This document shows, one piece after another, positions 46,866 through 56,676 of a DNA stretch of 64,000 nucleotides; within the stretch, counting starts at the first letter, position 1, and each line of letters starts with the position of its first letter. The position numbers and the translations under genes were made by a program. The DNA lies in the NCBI RefSeq assembly GCF_006715005.1, contig NZ_VFMJ01000001.1, positions 1,302,001 through 1,366,000 on the forward strand. The letters are read 5' to 3'. The stretch is from Serratia marcescens. GTDB taxonomy: Bacteria; Pseudomonadota; Gammaproteobacteria; Enterobacterales; Enterobacteriaceae. Below the pieces are notes generated by a model. It had not been told where the DNA came from and made no database searches. It was given only the letters and a program-made list of their open reading frames with translations.

Positions 46866-47232
46866 CGCTTAGCCTCCGTAATTCCTTGTTGTTGACCAGC
46901 TGGTAGAGTCTGAAGGGCGAATAATCCAGATACAGCGCAGCCAGATGTTTCAATCCTTGTAACTCGTCCGTACTGATGTTTTCTCTCTCGCTTTTGGCAA
47001 AGCCGCGCATAAAAAACAGGCGTTCTTCATCGCGAAAAACGATCAGTACCCGATAACCGCCCCGTTTGCCCGCACCAGCCCGAGCGATTCGCTTCTTGTA
47101 CACGTAACCGCCAAGACTGGCGTCGTACAGCTGACGTTGCATTTCTCGCGCCGCTTTCACTATCGTGGCGTCGCTGATGCGCTCGCGCGCGGCAAAACCC
47201 TGAAAGGTTTTGGTGAGATAAATGTCGGCCAT
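46858..47232 (-). CDS. RelE/HigB-like type II toxin
   Basis: 124-aa protein of the RelE superfamily (the larger HigB/NadT-like branch). Recognisable parts are the KRIARAGAGKRGGYRVLIVFRDEERLFFMRGFAKSERENIS core and the C-terminal helices. Such toxins usually cut mRNA at the ribosome. GGGAG precedes the ATG at 47232, 18 nt after the palindromic operator. It lies between flhE and flgN, a place where flagellar clusters normally carry no such pair. Activity is inferred from family and partner only. Confidence 0.85.
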   Translation of the reverse strand: MADIYLTKTFQGFAARERISDATIVKAAREMQRQLYDASLGGYVYKKRIARAGAGKRGGYRVLIVFRDEERLFFMRGFAKSERENISTDELQGLKHLAALYLDYSPFRLYQLVNNKELRRLSDE

Positions 47233-47250
47233 TCGCTCTCCCTGCGAATC

Positions 47251-47269
47251 TATACCCGTAAAGGGTATA
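47251..47269 (-). promoter_or_regulatory. Operator-like inverted repeat of the toxin-antitoxin operon
   Basis: Perfect repeat TATACCC-N5-GGGTATA, 18 bp before the toxin start, in the promoter position. It is a natural binding site for the HTH antitoxin dimer. Confidence 0.75.
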
Positions 47270-47427
47270 TTTCAAGTGGTTTAAAAATCACCACAGGGTG
47301 ACAAGCGGCCAAAGGGAAAGAAACAGCCAAATTCACGCCATGCGCAGCCTGGCGCAAAGCCTTAAGTGAATTCAAAGAGTGATAGGGAGAAAATGCGAGG
47401 GGATGTGCAAAAGCCGGTTAACGCGTA

Positions 47428-47448
47428 CCCGGTGATAGGCTCACCGGG
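47428..47448 (-). terminator. Hairpin after flgN
   Basis: 8-bp perfect stem CCCGGTGA/TCACCGGG with a 5-nt loop, 14 nt beyond the flgN stop. No U-tract. It probably limits read-through of flgMN transcripts into the toxin-antitoxin pair. Confidence 0.6.
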
Positions 47449-47462
47449 CGAAATCAGACAGG

Positions 47463-47897
47463 TCAGACGCCGATTTTTCTGCCGAGCAGGCTGCCGGCGT
47501 GCGACTGGCCGTCCGGGCCATACAGCGATTTGTTGTTCTTGCTGAGGATCGCCAGCGCCTGAGCGTTATGGTCGATCTGCTGATTGAGCAGCAGGCCATT
47601 GTGCTGATTCTTCTCGCGCAGCGTTTGGCTCAGCAGTTGAACGCGTTGCCAGCGATCGGCCAGGGGCGCATGGCTGGAATAGGGGGCGCGTTGCCCGCAG
47701 GCTTTCTCCTGCCCCAGGCGCTGTTGCTCGAGGTAAGCGACCGTCGCCAGCAGTTGGCTTTTGGCATCGGTGACGCGCTGCAATGCCACGCCGGGCAACT
47801 GGCCGGAGCACAGCAAGTCGTGCTCTTCCTCCAGCACGCCATTGAGTGCCTGCAGCGTTTCCAACAGTTTGTCCAGCAGTTGTGCCAGGTTTTCCAT
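47463..47897 (-). CDS. flgN: Flagellar export chaperone FlgN
   Basis: 144-aa cytoplasmic chaperone for the hook-filament junction proteins FlgK and FlgL. The all-helical sequence shows LLETLQALNGVLEEEHDLL and a C-terminal amphipathic stretch (LNQQIDHNAQALAIL) for client binding. It is downstream of flgM, as in other enterobacteria, and shares its sigma-28 promoter. Confidence 0.95.
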   Translation of the reverse strand: MENLAQLLDKLLETLQALNGVLEEEHDLLCSGQLPGVALQRVTDAKSQLLATVAYLEQQRLGQEKACGQRAPYSSHAPLADRWQRVQLLSQTLREKNQHNGLLLNQQIDHNAQALAILSKNNKSLYGPDGQSHAGSLLGRKIGV

Positions 47898-47936
47898 AGT
47901 GATGACTTATCCTTTACCGCTACTCGCCGCGCGCTG

Positions 47937-48248
47937 TCAGTCGCGTCCGGCGATCCATTGAATATCGCTCTGCGCGTCTTGCAGCAGCGCGTCGGCGATT
48001 TTGCCGGCGTCCATCTTCAGCTCGCCGTTGCGGATCGCCTGCTTGATGGCCTCGACCCGGCCCATATCGATATCCTGGGTGCCCGGCTGCATCAGGCGCG
48101 CCTGCGCCTCGCTCAGTTTGACCTGCGTGCCGCTGACGGCGGTTTCGGCCACGGCGGCCTTGCGCGGTTGGAGCGGGTTGTCGGCCGGGGTTTCACGCGG
48201 TTGCACAGTGGAAACCGGCTGTAACCGCTGGGTGCGATCGATACTCAT
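47937..48248 (-). CDS. flgM: Anti-sigma-28 factor FlgM
   Basis: 103-aa anti-FliA factor, secreted through the completed hook so that class 3 genes turn on. The C-terminal sigma-binding half shows [26 protein letters not shown]. The N-terminal half is disordered, as needed for export. A consensus sigma-28 promoter (48346-48372) lies upstream, so FlgM is made in the feedback loop it controls. The gene ends 39 nt before flgN. Confidence 0.96.
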   Translation of the reverse strand: MSIDRTQRLQPVSTVQPRETPADNPLQPRKAAVAETAVSGTQVKLSEAQARLMQPGTQDIDMGRVEAIKQAIRNGELKMDAGKIADALLQDAQSDIQWIAGRD

Positions 48249-48345
48249 GGTCCATCTCCGTTTACGCCGTGGCCGCTCGGGGGCGACGACGCTGCAATGA
48301 AAGTTTTGCGGCCCTGGTGGCCAATAAAATGCTGCTTGATTTGTC

Positions 48346-48372
48346 TTATCGGCAAGGTTTGCGGAACCTTTA
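48346..48372 (-). promoter_or_regulatory. Sigma-28 promoter of flgM
   Basis: Read on the minus strand: TAAAGGTT, 11-nt spacer, GCCGATAA, just past the flgA stop. It gives flgMN a class 3 promoter in addition to read-through from flgA. Confidence 0.9.
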
Positions 48373-48377
48373 CTTTT

Positions 48378-49031
48378 TTATAACGTAATGCGAATCGCGC
48401 CGTCGTCTCCGACCACGCCGCTGACGATCTGCCCAGACGCCATGCGCACGCGCACGCTGTCTTCGGCGGCGGCGTTGTTCATCGCCTTACCCGCACCGCT
48501 GATGTTGAATCCTTCGCCCTGCGCGGTGACCTGCACCGGTTGCCCGGCCTTGATAATCCAGGCGCGGCGCAGCATGGCGAGGGTTAGCGGTTGGCCAGGA
48601 CTGATATTGCGCAGACTGACTGCGCCTAACGCTTTGCCCGCTTCGGTCAGCGCGCGCGGCGGCAGGGTATCGAGCCGGCCTTCCTTCAACGTCAGATCCG
48701 CCGCCGTCAACCGGCTGCCGGCGCTGATGCCGCGCGCCGAAACCAGATAGCGCCCGAATACCTGCACCTGCGTCTGGATAAAACGCCGCTCCTGGCCACA
48801 GCGCGCCGAAATGCTGACGTTGCCGCCGATCCGCGCATTGGGCGGCAGCGACAGCTGCGGCAGTTCGCAGGCGGGCCATTGGGCCGGCGGCGTGCGCACC
48901 CGCACTTTCACCTGCACCGGCTCGCCGGTGAACTTGCCTTTGATGAAGCTTTCGATTTGCGTCGCCAGATCGTCGGCGCGCGCGTTCAGACTGCACAGCA
49001 GGCCGATAAGCAGCAGCATTTTACCTTTCAT
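48378..49031 (-). CDS. flgA: Flagellar P-ring assembly chaperone FlgA
   Basis: 217-aa periplasmic chaperone for FlgI. The signal peptide ends at LNARA. The mature protein has the SAF-like domain (GRYLVSARGISAGSRLTAADLTLKEGRLDTLP) and the C-terminal VRVRMASGQIVSGVVG. Three in-frame ATGs are possible: 49052, 49037 and 49031. I prefer 49031 because GAGAAG lies 6 nt upstream; the others have none or are too close. It is divergent from flgB across a region that should carry FlhDC-dependent promoters. Confidence 0.92.
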   Translation of the reverse strand: MKGKMLLLIGLLCSLNARADDLATQIESFIKGKFTGEPVQVKVRVRTPPAQWPACELPQLSLPPNARIGGNVSISARCGQERRFIQTQVQVFGRYLVSARGISAGSRLTAADLTLKEGRLDTLPPRALTEAGKALGAVSLRNISPGQPLTLAMLRRAWIIKAGQPVQVTAQGEGFNISGAGKAMNNAAAEDSVRVRMASGQIVSGVVGDDGAIRITL

Positions 49032-49191
49032 CGTCATCTTCTCAAGCTTCATCGGGATACGCGTAAGTGTACCCGCAGCGCGCGCAGGCTAAGCAGATAA
49101 ATAGCGCCCCATTTTGCGTCTATTCCCGCGATAGGGTGGCGCAGGGGACGTTTATCCTGTCGACTCCAAATTCTAACCTCGCGGAGGGAGC

Positions 49192-49605
49192 ATGCTCGAC
49201 AAACTGGACGCGGCTCTGCGCTTTGGCCAAGAGGCGCTGAACTTGCGCGCCCAGCGGCAGGAAATTCTGGCCGCCAACATCGCCAACGCAGACACACCGG
49301 GTTATCAGGCGCGGGATATCGATTTCGCCAGCCAATTGAACAAAGTGCTGGAACAAGGGCGCGTCAACGGCAACGGCATGTCGCTGAACCTGACGGCGGC
49401 GCGCCACATCCCGGCGCAGACCCTGCAGCCGCCGCAGCTCGATCTGTTGTACCGGGTACCGGATCAGCCGTCGATGGACGGCAACACGGTGGACATGGAT
49501 CGCGAACGCACCAACTTTGCCGATAACAGCCTGAAATATCAGACCGACCTGACGCTGCTCAGCGGGCAGATCAAAGGGATGATGTCCGTGCTGCAACAAG
49601 GATAA
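49192..49605 (+). CDS. flgB: Flagellar proximal rod protein FlgB
   Basis: 137-aa rod protein, first gene of flgBCDEFGHIJ. The rod/hook family motif [23 protein letters not shown] is near the N-terminus and the amphipathic C-terminal helix ([21 protein letters not shown]) is present. It is exported without a signal peptide by the flagellar apparatus. A GGAGGGAG ribosome binding site lies before the ATG. It is separated from flgA by a 160-bp divergent promoter region. Confidence 0.97.
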   Translation: MLDKLDAALRFGQEALNLRAQRQEILAANIANADTPGYQARDIDFASQLNKVLEQGRVNGNGMSLNLTAARHIPAQTLQPPQLDLLYRVPDQPSMDGNTVDMDRERTNFADNSLKYQTDLTLLSGQIKGMMSVLQQG

Positions 49606-49610
49606 GGCGC

Positions 49611-50015
49611 ATGTCTTTACTGAACATTTTTGATATCTCCGGCTCGGCGTTATCGGCGCAATCCCAGCGCATGAACGTCAGCGCCAGCAACATGGCCAAC
49701 GCCGACAGCGTGACCGGCCCGGACGGCGAGCCTTACCGCGCCAAGCAGGTGGTGTTCCAGGTCGCGGCGGCCCCTGGTCAGCCGACCGGCGGCGTGCGCG
49801 TCGCCCAGGTGGTGGACGATCCGGCGCCAGAGCGTCTGGTCTATCAGCCGGGCAACCCGCTGGCGGACGCCAAGGGCTACGTGCGCATGCCGAACGTCGA
49901 CGTGGTGGGCGAAATGGTTAACACCATCTCCGCCTCGCGCAGCTACCAGGCCAACGTCGAGGTGCTCAACACCACCAAGTCGATGATGATGAAAACCCTG
50001 ACGCTGGGTCAGTAA
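49611..50015 (+). CDS. flgC: Flagellar proximal rod protein FlgC
   Basis: 134-aa rod subunit. The N-terminal motif [22 protein letters not shown] and the C-terminal [19 protein letters not shown] are standard for FlgC. It follows flgB by 5 nt with AAGGA upstream and builds the proximal rod with FlgB and FlgF. Confidence 0.97.
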   Translation: MSLLNIFDISGSALSAQSQRMNVSASNMANADSVTGPDGEPYRAKQVVFQVAAAPGQPTGGVRVAQVVDDPAPERLVYQPGNPLADAKGYVRMPNVDVVGEMVNTISASRSYQANVEVLNTTKSMMMKTLTLGQ

Positions 50016-50027
50016 CCGGAGGTTCCC

Positions 50028-50705
50028 ATGGCTATCGCCGCAACCACTAACGAGCCGTTGGACAACACCGTCATCGGTAACAACAGCAAAAATACCAACA
50101 GCCAGGATCTGCACAACAGCTTCCTGACGCTGCTGGTGGCGCAGTTGAAAAACCAGGATCCGACCAATCCGATGCAGAACAACGAACTGACCTCGCAGCT
50201 GGCGCAGATCAACACCGTTCAGGGCATCGAAAAACTCAACACCACGCTGGGCTCGATCTCCGGCCAGATCAACAGCAACCAGTCGCTGCAGGCGACGGCG
50301 CTGATCGGTCACGGCGTGATGGTGCCGGGCAACAACATTCTGGTCGGCAGCAAGGATGGCAAGGTCAGCACCACGCCGTTCGGCGTGGAACTGGAGCGCG
50401 CCGCCGATCAGGTGACCGCCACCATTACCAACGCCAGCGGGCAGGTGGTGCGCACCATCGAAATCGGCGGTCTGACCGCCGGCGTACACGCCTTCACCTG
50501 GGACGGTTCGCTGGATGACGGCTCCACCGCGCCCGACGGCGCCTACAAAGTGGCGATTAACGCCAAAGGCAACGGCGAGCAGTTGGTGGCGCGCAGCCTG
50601 CACTTCGGGCTGGTGAACGGCGTGATCCGCGACGGTAACGGCGCCAAGCTGGATCTCGGCCTGGCGGGCAACGCCACCCTGGAAGACGTGCGACAGATCT
50701 TATAA
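50028..50705 (+). CDS. flgD: Hook cap/scaffold protein FlgD
   Basis: 225-aa hook-assembly cap, discarded after the hook is complete. The N-terminal export and cap region has FLTLLVAQLKNQDPTNPMQNNELTSQLAQ. The C-terminal half has the FlgD Tudor/Fn3-like domains, including GVHAFTWDGSLDDGSTAPDGAY. The ATG is preceded by GGAGG. Confidence 0.97.
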   Translation: MAIAATTNEPLDNTVIGNNSKNTNSQDLHNSFLTLLVAQLKNQDPTNPMQNNELTSQLAQINTVQGIEKLNTTLGSISGQINSNQSLQATALIGHGVMVPGNNILVGSKDGKVSTTPFGVELERAADQVTATITNASGQVVRTIEIGGLTAGVHAFTWDGSLDDGSTAPDGAYKVAINAKGNGEQLVARSLHFGLVNGVIRDGNGAKLDLGLAGNATLEDVRQIL

Positions 50706-50759
50706 CCCTCAGCATCAGGCTCAATCGGACGATAGCCTGACCACTATTCGGAGAATAAC

Positions 50760-51983
50760 ATGGCCTTTTCTCAGGCAGTCAGCGGCTTGAACGCGGCAGC
50801 AACCAACCTGGACGTGATCGGTAACAACATCGCCAACTCCGCGACCGCGGGCTTCAAATCCGGCAGCGTGTCCTTCGCCGACATGTTCGCCGGTTCGCAG
50901 GTTGGTCTGGGCGTTAAAGTGTCCGGCATCACCCAGAACTTCAAGGGCGGCACCACCACCGGCACCAGCCGTGCGCTGGATGTGGCCATCAACGGCAACG
51001 GCTTTTTCCGCATGCAGGATAAAGACGGCGGCATCTTCTATACCCGCAACGGCCAGTTCAAGCTGGACGAGAACCGCAACCTGACCAACATGCAGGGCCT
51101 GCAGCTGACCGGCTACCCGGCGGCCGGTTCCCCTCCGACCATCCAGCAGGGTGCCAACCCCGTGCCGCTGAGCATTCCTGAAGGCATGATGAATGCCAAG
51201 GCGTCCACCTCCGGTGAGATGGTGGCCAACCTGAAGTCCACCCATAAAGTGCCGGAGAACAAGACGTTCGATCCGACCAAACAGGACAGCTACAACTACG
51301 TCAACACCATCACCGCCTACGACTCGCTGGGTAACGCGCACAACATCAACGCCTACTTCGTGAAGACGGAAGATAACAAGTGGCAGGTCTACACTCAGGA
51401 CGGCAGCGCAGCGCCAGTGAACGCCGGCACCATGGAGTTCAGCACCAGCGGCAACCTGGTGAAAACCACCAGCACCAACGGTGCGCCGGGGGAGTTCAGC
51501 ATGGTGATCCCGATGACCGCCAAAGACGGCGCACCGGCGCAAAACTTCACCCTGAGCTTCGCCGGCAGCATGCAGCAGAACGTGGGCAGCGACTCGGTGA
51601 GCAAAGTGGCGCAGGACGGCTATGCCGCCGGTGAATACACCAACTTCCAGATCAACAACGACGGCACAGTGGTGGGCATCTACTCCAACCAGCAGACTCA
51701 GGTGCTGGGCCAGATCGTCATGGCCAACTTCTCCAACCCGGAAGGGCTGGCGTCGCAGGGCGATAACGTGTGGCAGGAAACCGGTGCGTCCGGTCAGCCG
51801 CGCGTTGGTCTGTCGGGCGGCGGCGGCTTCGGTAAGCTGACCAGCGGCGCGCTGGAATCTTCCAACGTCGATCTGAGCCAGGAGCTGGTGAACATGATCG
51901 TCGCACAGCGTAACTACCAGTCCAACGCCCAGACCATCAAGACGCAGGACTCCATCCTGCAGACGCTGGTTAGCCTGCGCTAA
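50760..51983 (+). CDS. flgE: Flagellar hook protein FlgE
   Basis: 407-aa hook subunit. The N-terminal domain has SGLNAAATNLDVIGNNIANSATAGFKSG. The variable middle domains are exposed on the hook. The C-terminal ESSNVDLSQELVNMIVAQRNYQSNAQTIKTQDSILQTL closes the core. Expressed as part of the flgB operon after a 54-bp gap. Full length for enterobacteria. Confidence 0.98.
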   Translation: MAFSQAVSGLNAAATNLDVIGNNIANSATAGFKSGSVSFADMFAGSQVGLGVKVSGITQNFKGGTTTGTSRALDVAINGNGFFRMQDKDGGIFYTRNGQFKLDENRNLTNMQGLQLTGYPAAGSPPTIQQGANPVPLSIPEGMMNAKASTSGEMVANLKSTHKVPENKTFDPTKQDSYNYVNTITAYDSLGNAHNINAYFVKTEDNKWQVYTQDGSAAPVNAGTMEFSTSGNLVKTTSTNGAPGEFSMVIPMTAKDGAPAQNFTLSFAGSMQQNVGSDSVSKVAQDGYAAGEYTNFQINNDGTVVGIYSNQQTQVLGQIVMANFSNPEGLASQGDNVWQETGASGQPRVGLSGGGGFGKLTSGALESSNVDLSQELVNMIVAQRNYQSNAQTIKTQDSILQTLVSLR

Positions 51984-51995
51984 TAAGGTCGAGTT

Positions 51996-52751
51996 ATGGA
52001 TCACGCGATTTATACCGCGATGGGCGCGGCGCGCCAAACGCTGGAACAGCAGTCCATTACCGCCAACAACCTGGCGAATGCGTCGACGCCGGGCTTTCGC
52101 GCCCAGCTCGCCGCATTGCGCGCGGTGCCGGTCGACGGGCCGAGCATGGCGACGCGCACCTTGGTGACCGCGTCGACGCCGGGCGCCGATATGAGCCAGG
52201 GGGCGCTGAACTACACGGCGCGTCCGCTGGACGTGGCGCTACAGCAGGACGGTTTTCTGGCGGTGAGCCTGCCGGGTGGGGGGGAAGCCTATACCCGCAA
52301 CGGCAACATTCAAATTTCCTCCACCGGGCAGTTGACGGTGCAGGGGTTGCCGGTGATGGGCGACGGCGGCCCGATCGAGGTGCCGCCGTCGGCGGAGATC
52401 ACCATCGCGGCCGACGGCACCATTTCGGCGCTGAACGCCGGCGATCCGCCGAACACCATCGCGCAGATCGGCCGCCTGAAGCTGGTGAAAGCCGATGCGC
52501 GCGAAGTGATGCGCGGTGACGACGGGCTGTTTCGCCTGACGCCGGAAACCCAACAGCAGCGCGGCAATCAGTTGCAAAACGATCCGCAGGTGCGGGTGAT
52601 GCCGGGCGTGCTGGAAGGCAGCAACGTCAAGCCGATGGAGACCATGGTCGACATGATCGCCAACGCCCGCCGCTTTGAAATGCAAATGAAGGTCATCCAC
52701 AGCGTGGATGAAAACGAACAGCGTGCCAACTCACTGCTCTCAGTGAGTTAA
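51996..52751 (+). CDS. flgF: Flagellar proximal rod protein FlgF
   Basis: 251-aa rod protein of the FlgE/F/G family. N-terminal MDHAIYTAMGAARQTLEQQSITANNLANASTPGF and C-terminal EGSNVKPMETMVDMIANARRFEMQMKVIHSVDENEQ. It forms the proximal rod between FlgC and FlgG. AAGG precedes the ATG. Confidence 0.97.
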   Translation: MDHAIYTAMGAARQTLEQQSITANNLANASTPGFRAQLAALRAVPVDGPSMATRTLVTASTPGADMSQGALNYTARPLDVALQQDGFLAVSLPGGGEAYTRNGNIQISSTGQLTVQGLPVMGDGGPIEVPPSAEITIAADGTISALNAGDPPNTIAQIGRLKLVKADAREVMRGDDGLFRLTPETQQQRGNQLQNDPQVRVMPGVLEGSNVKPMETMVDMIANARRFEMQMKVIHSVDENEQRANSLLSVS

Positions 52752-52766
52752 GCAGCAAGGAAATAA

Positions 52767-53552
<786 letters not shown>

Positions 53553-53617
53553 TCTGTCATTGACGGGCCGGGCTTGCCGCGCCCGTCATTCTCTTTCGTG
53601 AAACAAAGGCGATACCC

Positions 53618-54337
53618 GTGGTAACCACATATTCGATGGCAATCCTGCCGCGGCAGGGACAACGCTGGCTGGCGGGAATGGTGATGCTGACGCTGAGCGG
53701 CTGCGCCTATATTCCGCACAAATCGCTGGTGGACGGCGCGACCACGGCGCAGCCCGCGCCGGCCAGCGCGCCGATGCCGAACGGCTCGATCTTCCAGACG
53801 GTGCAGCCGATGAACTACGGCTATCAGCCGCTGTTCGAAGACCGCCGTCCGCGCAACGTCGGCGACACCCTGACCATCGTGCTGCAGGAAAACGTCAGCG
53901 CCAGCAAGAGCTCCTCCGCCAACGCCAGCCGCAACGGCGCCAGCAAGTTCGGCGTCGCCACCTCGCCGCGTTACCTCGACGGCCTGTTGGGCAATGCGCG
54001 CGCCGATATGGACATTTCCGGCGACAGCACCTTCGGCGGTAAGGGCGGCGCCAACGCCAACAACACCTTCAACGGCACCATTACGGTGACGGTCAACCAG
54101 GTGCTGGCCAACGGCAACCTGCACGTGGTGGGGGAAAAGCAGATCGCCATCAACCAGGGCACCGAATTCATCCGCTTCTCCGGCGTCGTCAACCCGCGCA
54201 CCATCAGCGGCAACAACTCGGTGACCTCGACGCAGGTAGCGGACGCACGTATCGAATACGTCGGCAATGGCTATATCAACGAAGCGCAGACCATGGGCTG
54301 GCTGCAGCGCTTCTTCTTAAATGTTTCACCGTTCTAA
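53618..54337 (+). CDS. flgH: Flagellar L-ring lipoprotein FlgH
   Basis: 239-aa outer-membrane lipoprotein forming the L-ring. The lipobox is LSGC at about residue 28. The mature part matches E. coli in [40 protein letters not shown] and [23 protein letters not shown] chose GTG at 53618, with AAAGG 8 nt upstream; the ATG at 53636 has no ribosome binding site. Confidence 0.95.
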   Translation: MVTTYSMAILPRQGQRWLAGMVMLTLSGCAYIPHKSLVDGATTAQPAPASAPMPNGSIFQTVQPMNYGYQPLFEDRRPRNVGDTLTIVLQENVSASKSSSANASRNGASKFGVATSPRYLDGLLGNARADMDISGDSTFGGKGGANANNTFNGTITVTVNQVLANGNLHVVGEKQIAINQGTEFIRFSGVVNPRTISGNNSVTSTQVADARIEYVGNGYINEAQTMGWLQRFFLNVSPF

Positions 54338-54347
54338 GGATTGACTG

Positions 54348-55448
54348 ATGCTGAAAAAATGGTTTATCGCGCTGTGCGTCGGGCTGGTGTGCTTGCCGGC
54401 GGCGGCGGAGCGCATCCGCGATCTGGTGACGGTGCAGGGCGTGCGAGACAACGCCCTGATCGGCTACGGCCTGGTGGTGGGGCTGGACGGCTCCGGCGAC
54501 CAGACCATGCAGACGCCGTTTACCACCCAAAGCCTGAGCAACATGCTGTCGCAGCTGGGCATCACCGTGCCGCCGGGCACCAACATGCAGCTGAAAAACG
54601 TGGCGGCGGTGATGGTGACCGCCAAACTGCCGCCGTTCTCGCGCGCCGGGCAGAACATCGACGTGGTGGTTTCTTCGATGGGTAATGCCAAGAGCCTGCG
54701 TGGCGGCACCCTGCTGATGACGCCGCTCAAAGGCGTGGATAACCAGGTCTATGCGCTGGCGCAGGGCAACGTGCTGGTCGGCGGCGCGGGCGCGGCGGCC
54801 GGCGGCAGCAGCGTGCAGGTCAACCAGCTGGCGGGCGGGCGCATCAGCAACGGCGCCACCATCGAGCGCGAACTGCCGACCACCTTCGGCAGCGGCGGCG
54901 TTCTCAACCTGCAGCTGAACGACGAAGATTTCACGCTGGCACAGCAGATCAGCGACGCCATTAACCGCCAACGCGGCGGCGGTACCGCGACGCCGCTCGA
55001 TGCCCGCACGATCCAGGTGCTGGTGCCGCAGGGCAACAGCTCGCAGGTGCGCTTCCTGGCGGAGATTCAAAACATCACCGTCAACGTCGGCGCGATGGAC
55101 GCCAAAGTGATCATCAACTCGCGCACCGGTTCGGTGGTGATGAACCGCGATGTGATCCTCGATTCTTGCGCCGTCGCCCAGGGCAACCTGTCGGTGGTGG
55201 TCGATCGGCAGAACACCGTCAGCCAACCGACGACGCCGTTCGGCGGCGGCCAGACGGTAGTGACGCCAAACACCCAGATCTCGGTGCAACAGCAGGGCGG
55301 ATCGCTGCAGAAGGTGAACGCCAGCGCCAACCTGAACAACGTGATCCGCGCGCTGAACGCGCTGGGCGCCACGCCGATCGATCTGATGTCGATCCTGCAG
55401 GCGATGCAGAGCGCCGGCTGCCTGCGCGCCAAGCTGGAAATCATCTGA
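54348..55448 (+). CDS. flgI: Flagellar P-ring protein FlgI
   Basis: 366-aa periplasmic P-ring subunit with a Sec signal peptide (about 1-20, ending PAAA). Conserved [33 protein letters not shown] follows. The two cysteines (LDSCAVAQG and SAGCLRAKL) form the disulfide made by DsbA in E. coli. FlgA assists its assembly. The stop overlaps the flgJ start as TGATG. Confidence 0.97.
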   Translation: MLKKWFIALCVGLVCLPAAAERIRDLVTVQGVRDNALIGYGLVVGLDGSGDQTMQTPFTTQSLSNMLSQLGITVPPGTNMQLKNVAAVMVTAKLPPFSRAGQNIDVVVSSMGNAKSLRGGTLLMTPLKGVDNQVYALAQGNVLVGGAGAAAGGSSVQVNQLAGGRISNGATIERELPTTFGSGGVLNLQLNDEDFTLAQQISDAINRQRGGGTATPLDARTIQVLVPQGNSSQVRFLAEIQNITVNVGAMDAKVIINSRTGSVVMNRDVILDSCAVAQGNLSVVVDRQNTVSQPTTPFGGGQTVVTPNTQISVQQQGGSLQKVNASANLNNVIRALNALGATPIDLMSILQAMQSAGCLRAKLEII

Positions 55449-56392
55449 TGGCCGGCGATCTGATGGCGATGTCGGGCGCGGCCTATGACGCCCAGGCGCT
55501 GAACGGCCTGAAGCGCGATGCGGCGGCCGACCCGCAGGGCAACCTCAAGCAGGTGGCCCAGCAGGTGGAAGGCATGTTCGTGCAGATGATGCTGAAAAGC
55601 ATGCGATCTGCCTTGCCGCAGGACGGGGTATTGAGCAGCGATCAAACGCGGCTCTATACCTCGATGTACGACCAGCAAATCGCCCAGCAGATGTCGCAAA
55701 AAGGGCTGGGGCTGGCCGACATGATGGTCAAGCAGATGAGCAACGCCAACACGGTGCCAAGTGAAACGGCGGGCCTGTCGCCGATGGCGCTCGACAACGA
55801 GGTGCTGCAAACGCTGCCGAACCAGGCGCTGGAGCAGATGGTGCGCCGCGCGATGCCGAAAGCCCCGCCGGCCGCCGCGCCGATGTCACTCAACAACGGC
55901 AACTTCGTCGCTCGCCTGTCGATCCCGGCGAAGGTCGCCAGCCAGCAGAGCGGCATTCCGCATCAGCTGATCGTCGCGCAGGCGGCGTTGGAGTCCGGCT
56001 GGGGGCAGCGCGAGATCCCGACCTCAGACGGCACGCCGAGCTACAACCTGTTCGGCATCAAGGCCGGCGGCAGCTGGAACGGGCCGGTGACGGAGATCAC
56101 CACCACCGAGTTCGAACAGGGCGCGGCGAAAAAGGTGAAGGCGAAGTTCCGCGTCTACGGTTCGTACGTTGAAGCGATCGCCGACTACGTCAAACTGCTG
56201 ACCAACAACCCGCGTTACGCCGACGTGGCCGCCGCACGCAGCCCGGAGCAGGCGGCGCATGCGCTGCAACGCGCCGGCTACGCCACCGACCCGCAGTACG
56301 CCAGCAAACTGGTCAGCGTGATTCAGCAGATGAAGAACGCGGGGGAACAGGCGGTCAAAGCTTACACCCACGATCTGAAAGATTTGTTCTAA
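55448..56392 (+). CDS. flgJ: Flagellar rod-cap and peptidoglycan hydrolase FlgJ
   Basis: 314-aa protein with two parts. The N-terminal rod cap spans about 1-100 (VAQQVEGMFVQMMLKSMRSALP). The C-terminal glucosaminidase spans about 150-310, with catalytic E182 in AALESGWGQREI. It opens the peptidoglycan for the rod. The start at 55448 overlaps flgI; the longer in-frame extension is rejected. Its stop codon abuts the ERIC element, so the element is inserted right at the end of the gene. Confidence 0.97.
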   Translation: MAGDLMAMSGAAYDAQALNGLKRDAAADPQGNLKQVAQQVEGMFVQMMLKSMRSALPQDGVLSSDQTRLYTSMYDQQIAQQMSQKGLGLADMMVKQMSNANTVPSETAGLSPMALDNEVLQTLPNQALEQMVRRAMPKAPPAAAPMSLNNGNFVARLSIPAKVASQQSGIPHQLIVAQAALESGWGQREIPTSDGTPSYNLFGIKAGGSWNGPVTEITTTEFEQGAAKKVKAKFRVYGSYVEAIADYVKLLTNNPRYADVAAARSPEQAAHALQRAGYATDPQYASKLVSVIQQMKNAGEQAVKAYTHDLKDLF

Positions 56393-56519
56393 ATCCCCGT
56401 CATTCTTGACGCCGCAGCGGCGTTGACTGCACAAGCTCGCCCCGGTCACTTGGCTTAACCAAGCGCCCGGGGACGCCCTTGCTTGTCGCCTTGCTGCGAC
56501 GCCAATTATTTAGGGGATA
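56392..56519. repeat. ERIC element after flgJ
   Basis: About 128 bp matching the ERIC consensus from memory: one end CCCGTCAT, the centre CCCCGGTCACTT...AAGCGCCCGGGGA (the regions of the ERIC2 and ERIC1R primers), the other end AATTATTTAGGGGATA. The central dyad can fold into a long hairpin. It starts at the last base of the flgJ stop and runs up to the terminator. It is a non-coding repeat common in enterobacteria; as RNA it could affect the flgB-J mRNA end. Confidence 0.88.
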
Positions 56520-56520
56520 G

Positions 56521-56567
56521 GCGGTAACGAAGGCTGGCTGGATGCTGACCGCGTTGCCGCTTTTTTT
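56521..56567 (+). terminator. Terminator of the flgB-J operon
   Basis: 9-bp stem GCGGTAACG/CGTTGCCGC (one G-T pair) with a 22-nt loop, directly followed by seven T residues. A clear intrinsic terminator just past the ERIC element and right before the flgK promoter. Confidence 0.88.
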
Positions 56568-56569
56568 CC

Positions 56570-56596
56570 TCAAGTTCTTCTCATTTTGGCCGATAA
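56570..56596 (+). promoter_or_regulatory. Sigma-28 promoter of flgKL
   Basis: TCAAGTTC, 11-nt spacer, GCCGATAA. The exact -10 and near-consensus -35 place flgKL under FliA, 80 bp before the flgK start. Confidence 0.9.
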
Positions 56597-56676
56597 CCGA
56601 AACAGGCTGAGCGAACAGGCTCAGCAGCTCAATTAGAACCCTGTGGGCCACCGGCGCCGCAGCATAAGGAATTCCG

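Noticed and set aside
47251..47269. TATACCC...GGGTATA repeat as a remnant of ERIC ends
   Set aside because: The arms resemble ERIC termini, but there is no ERIC body and the position in front of the toxin gene fits an operator better.
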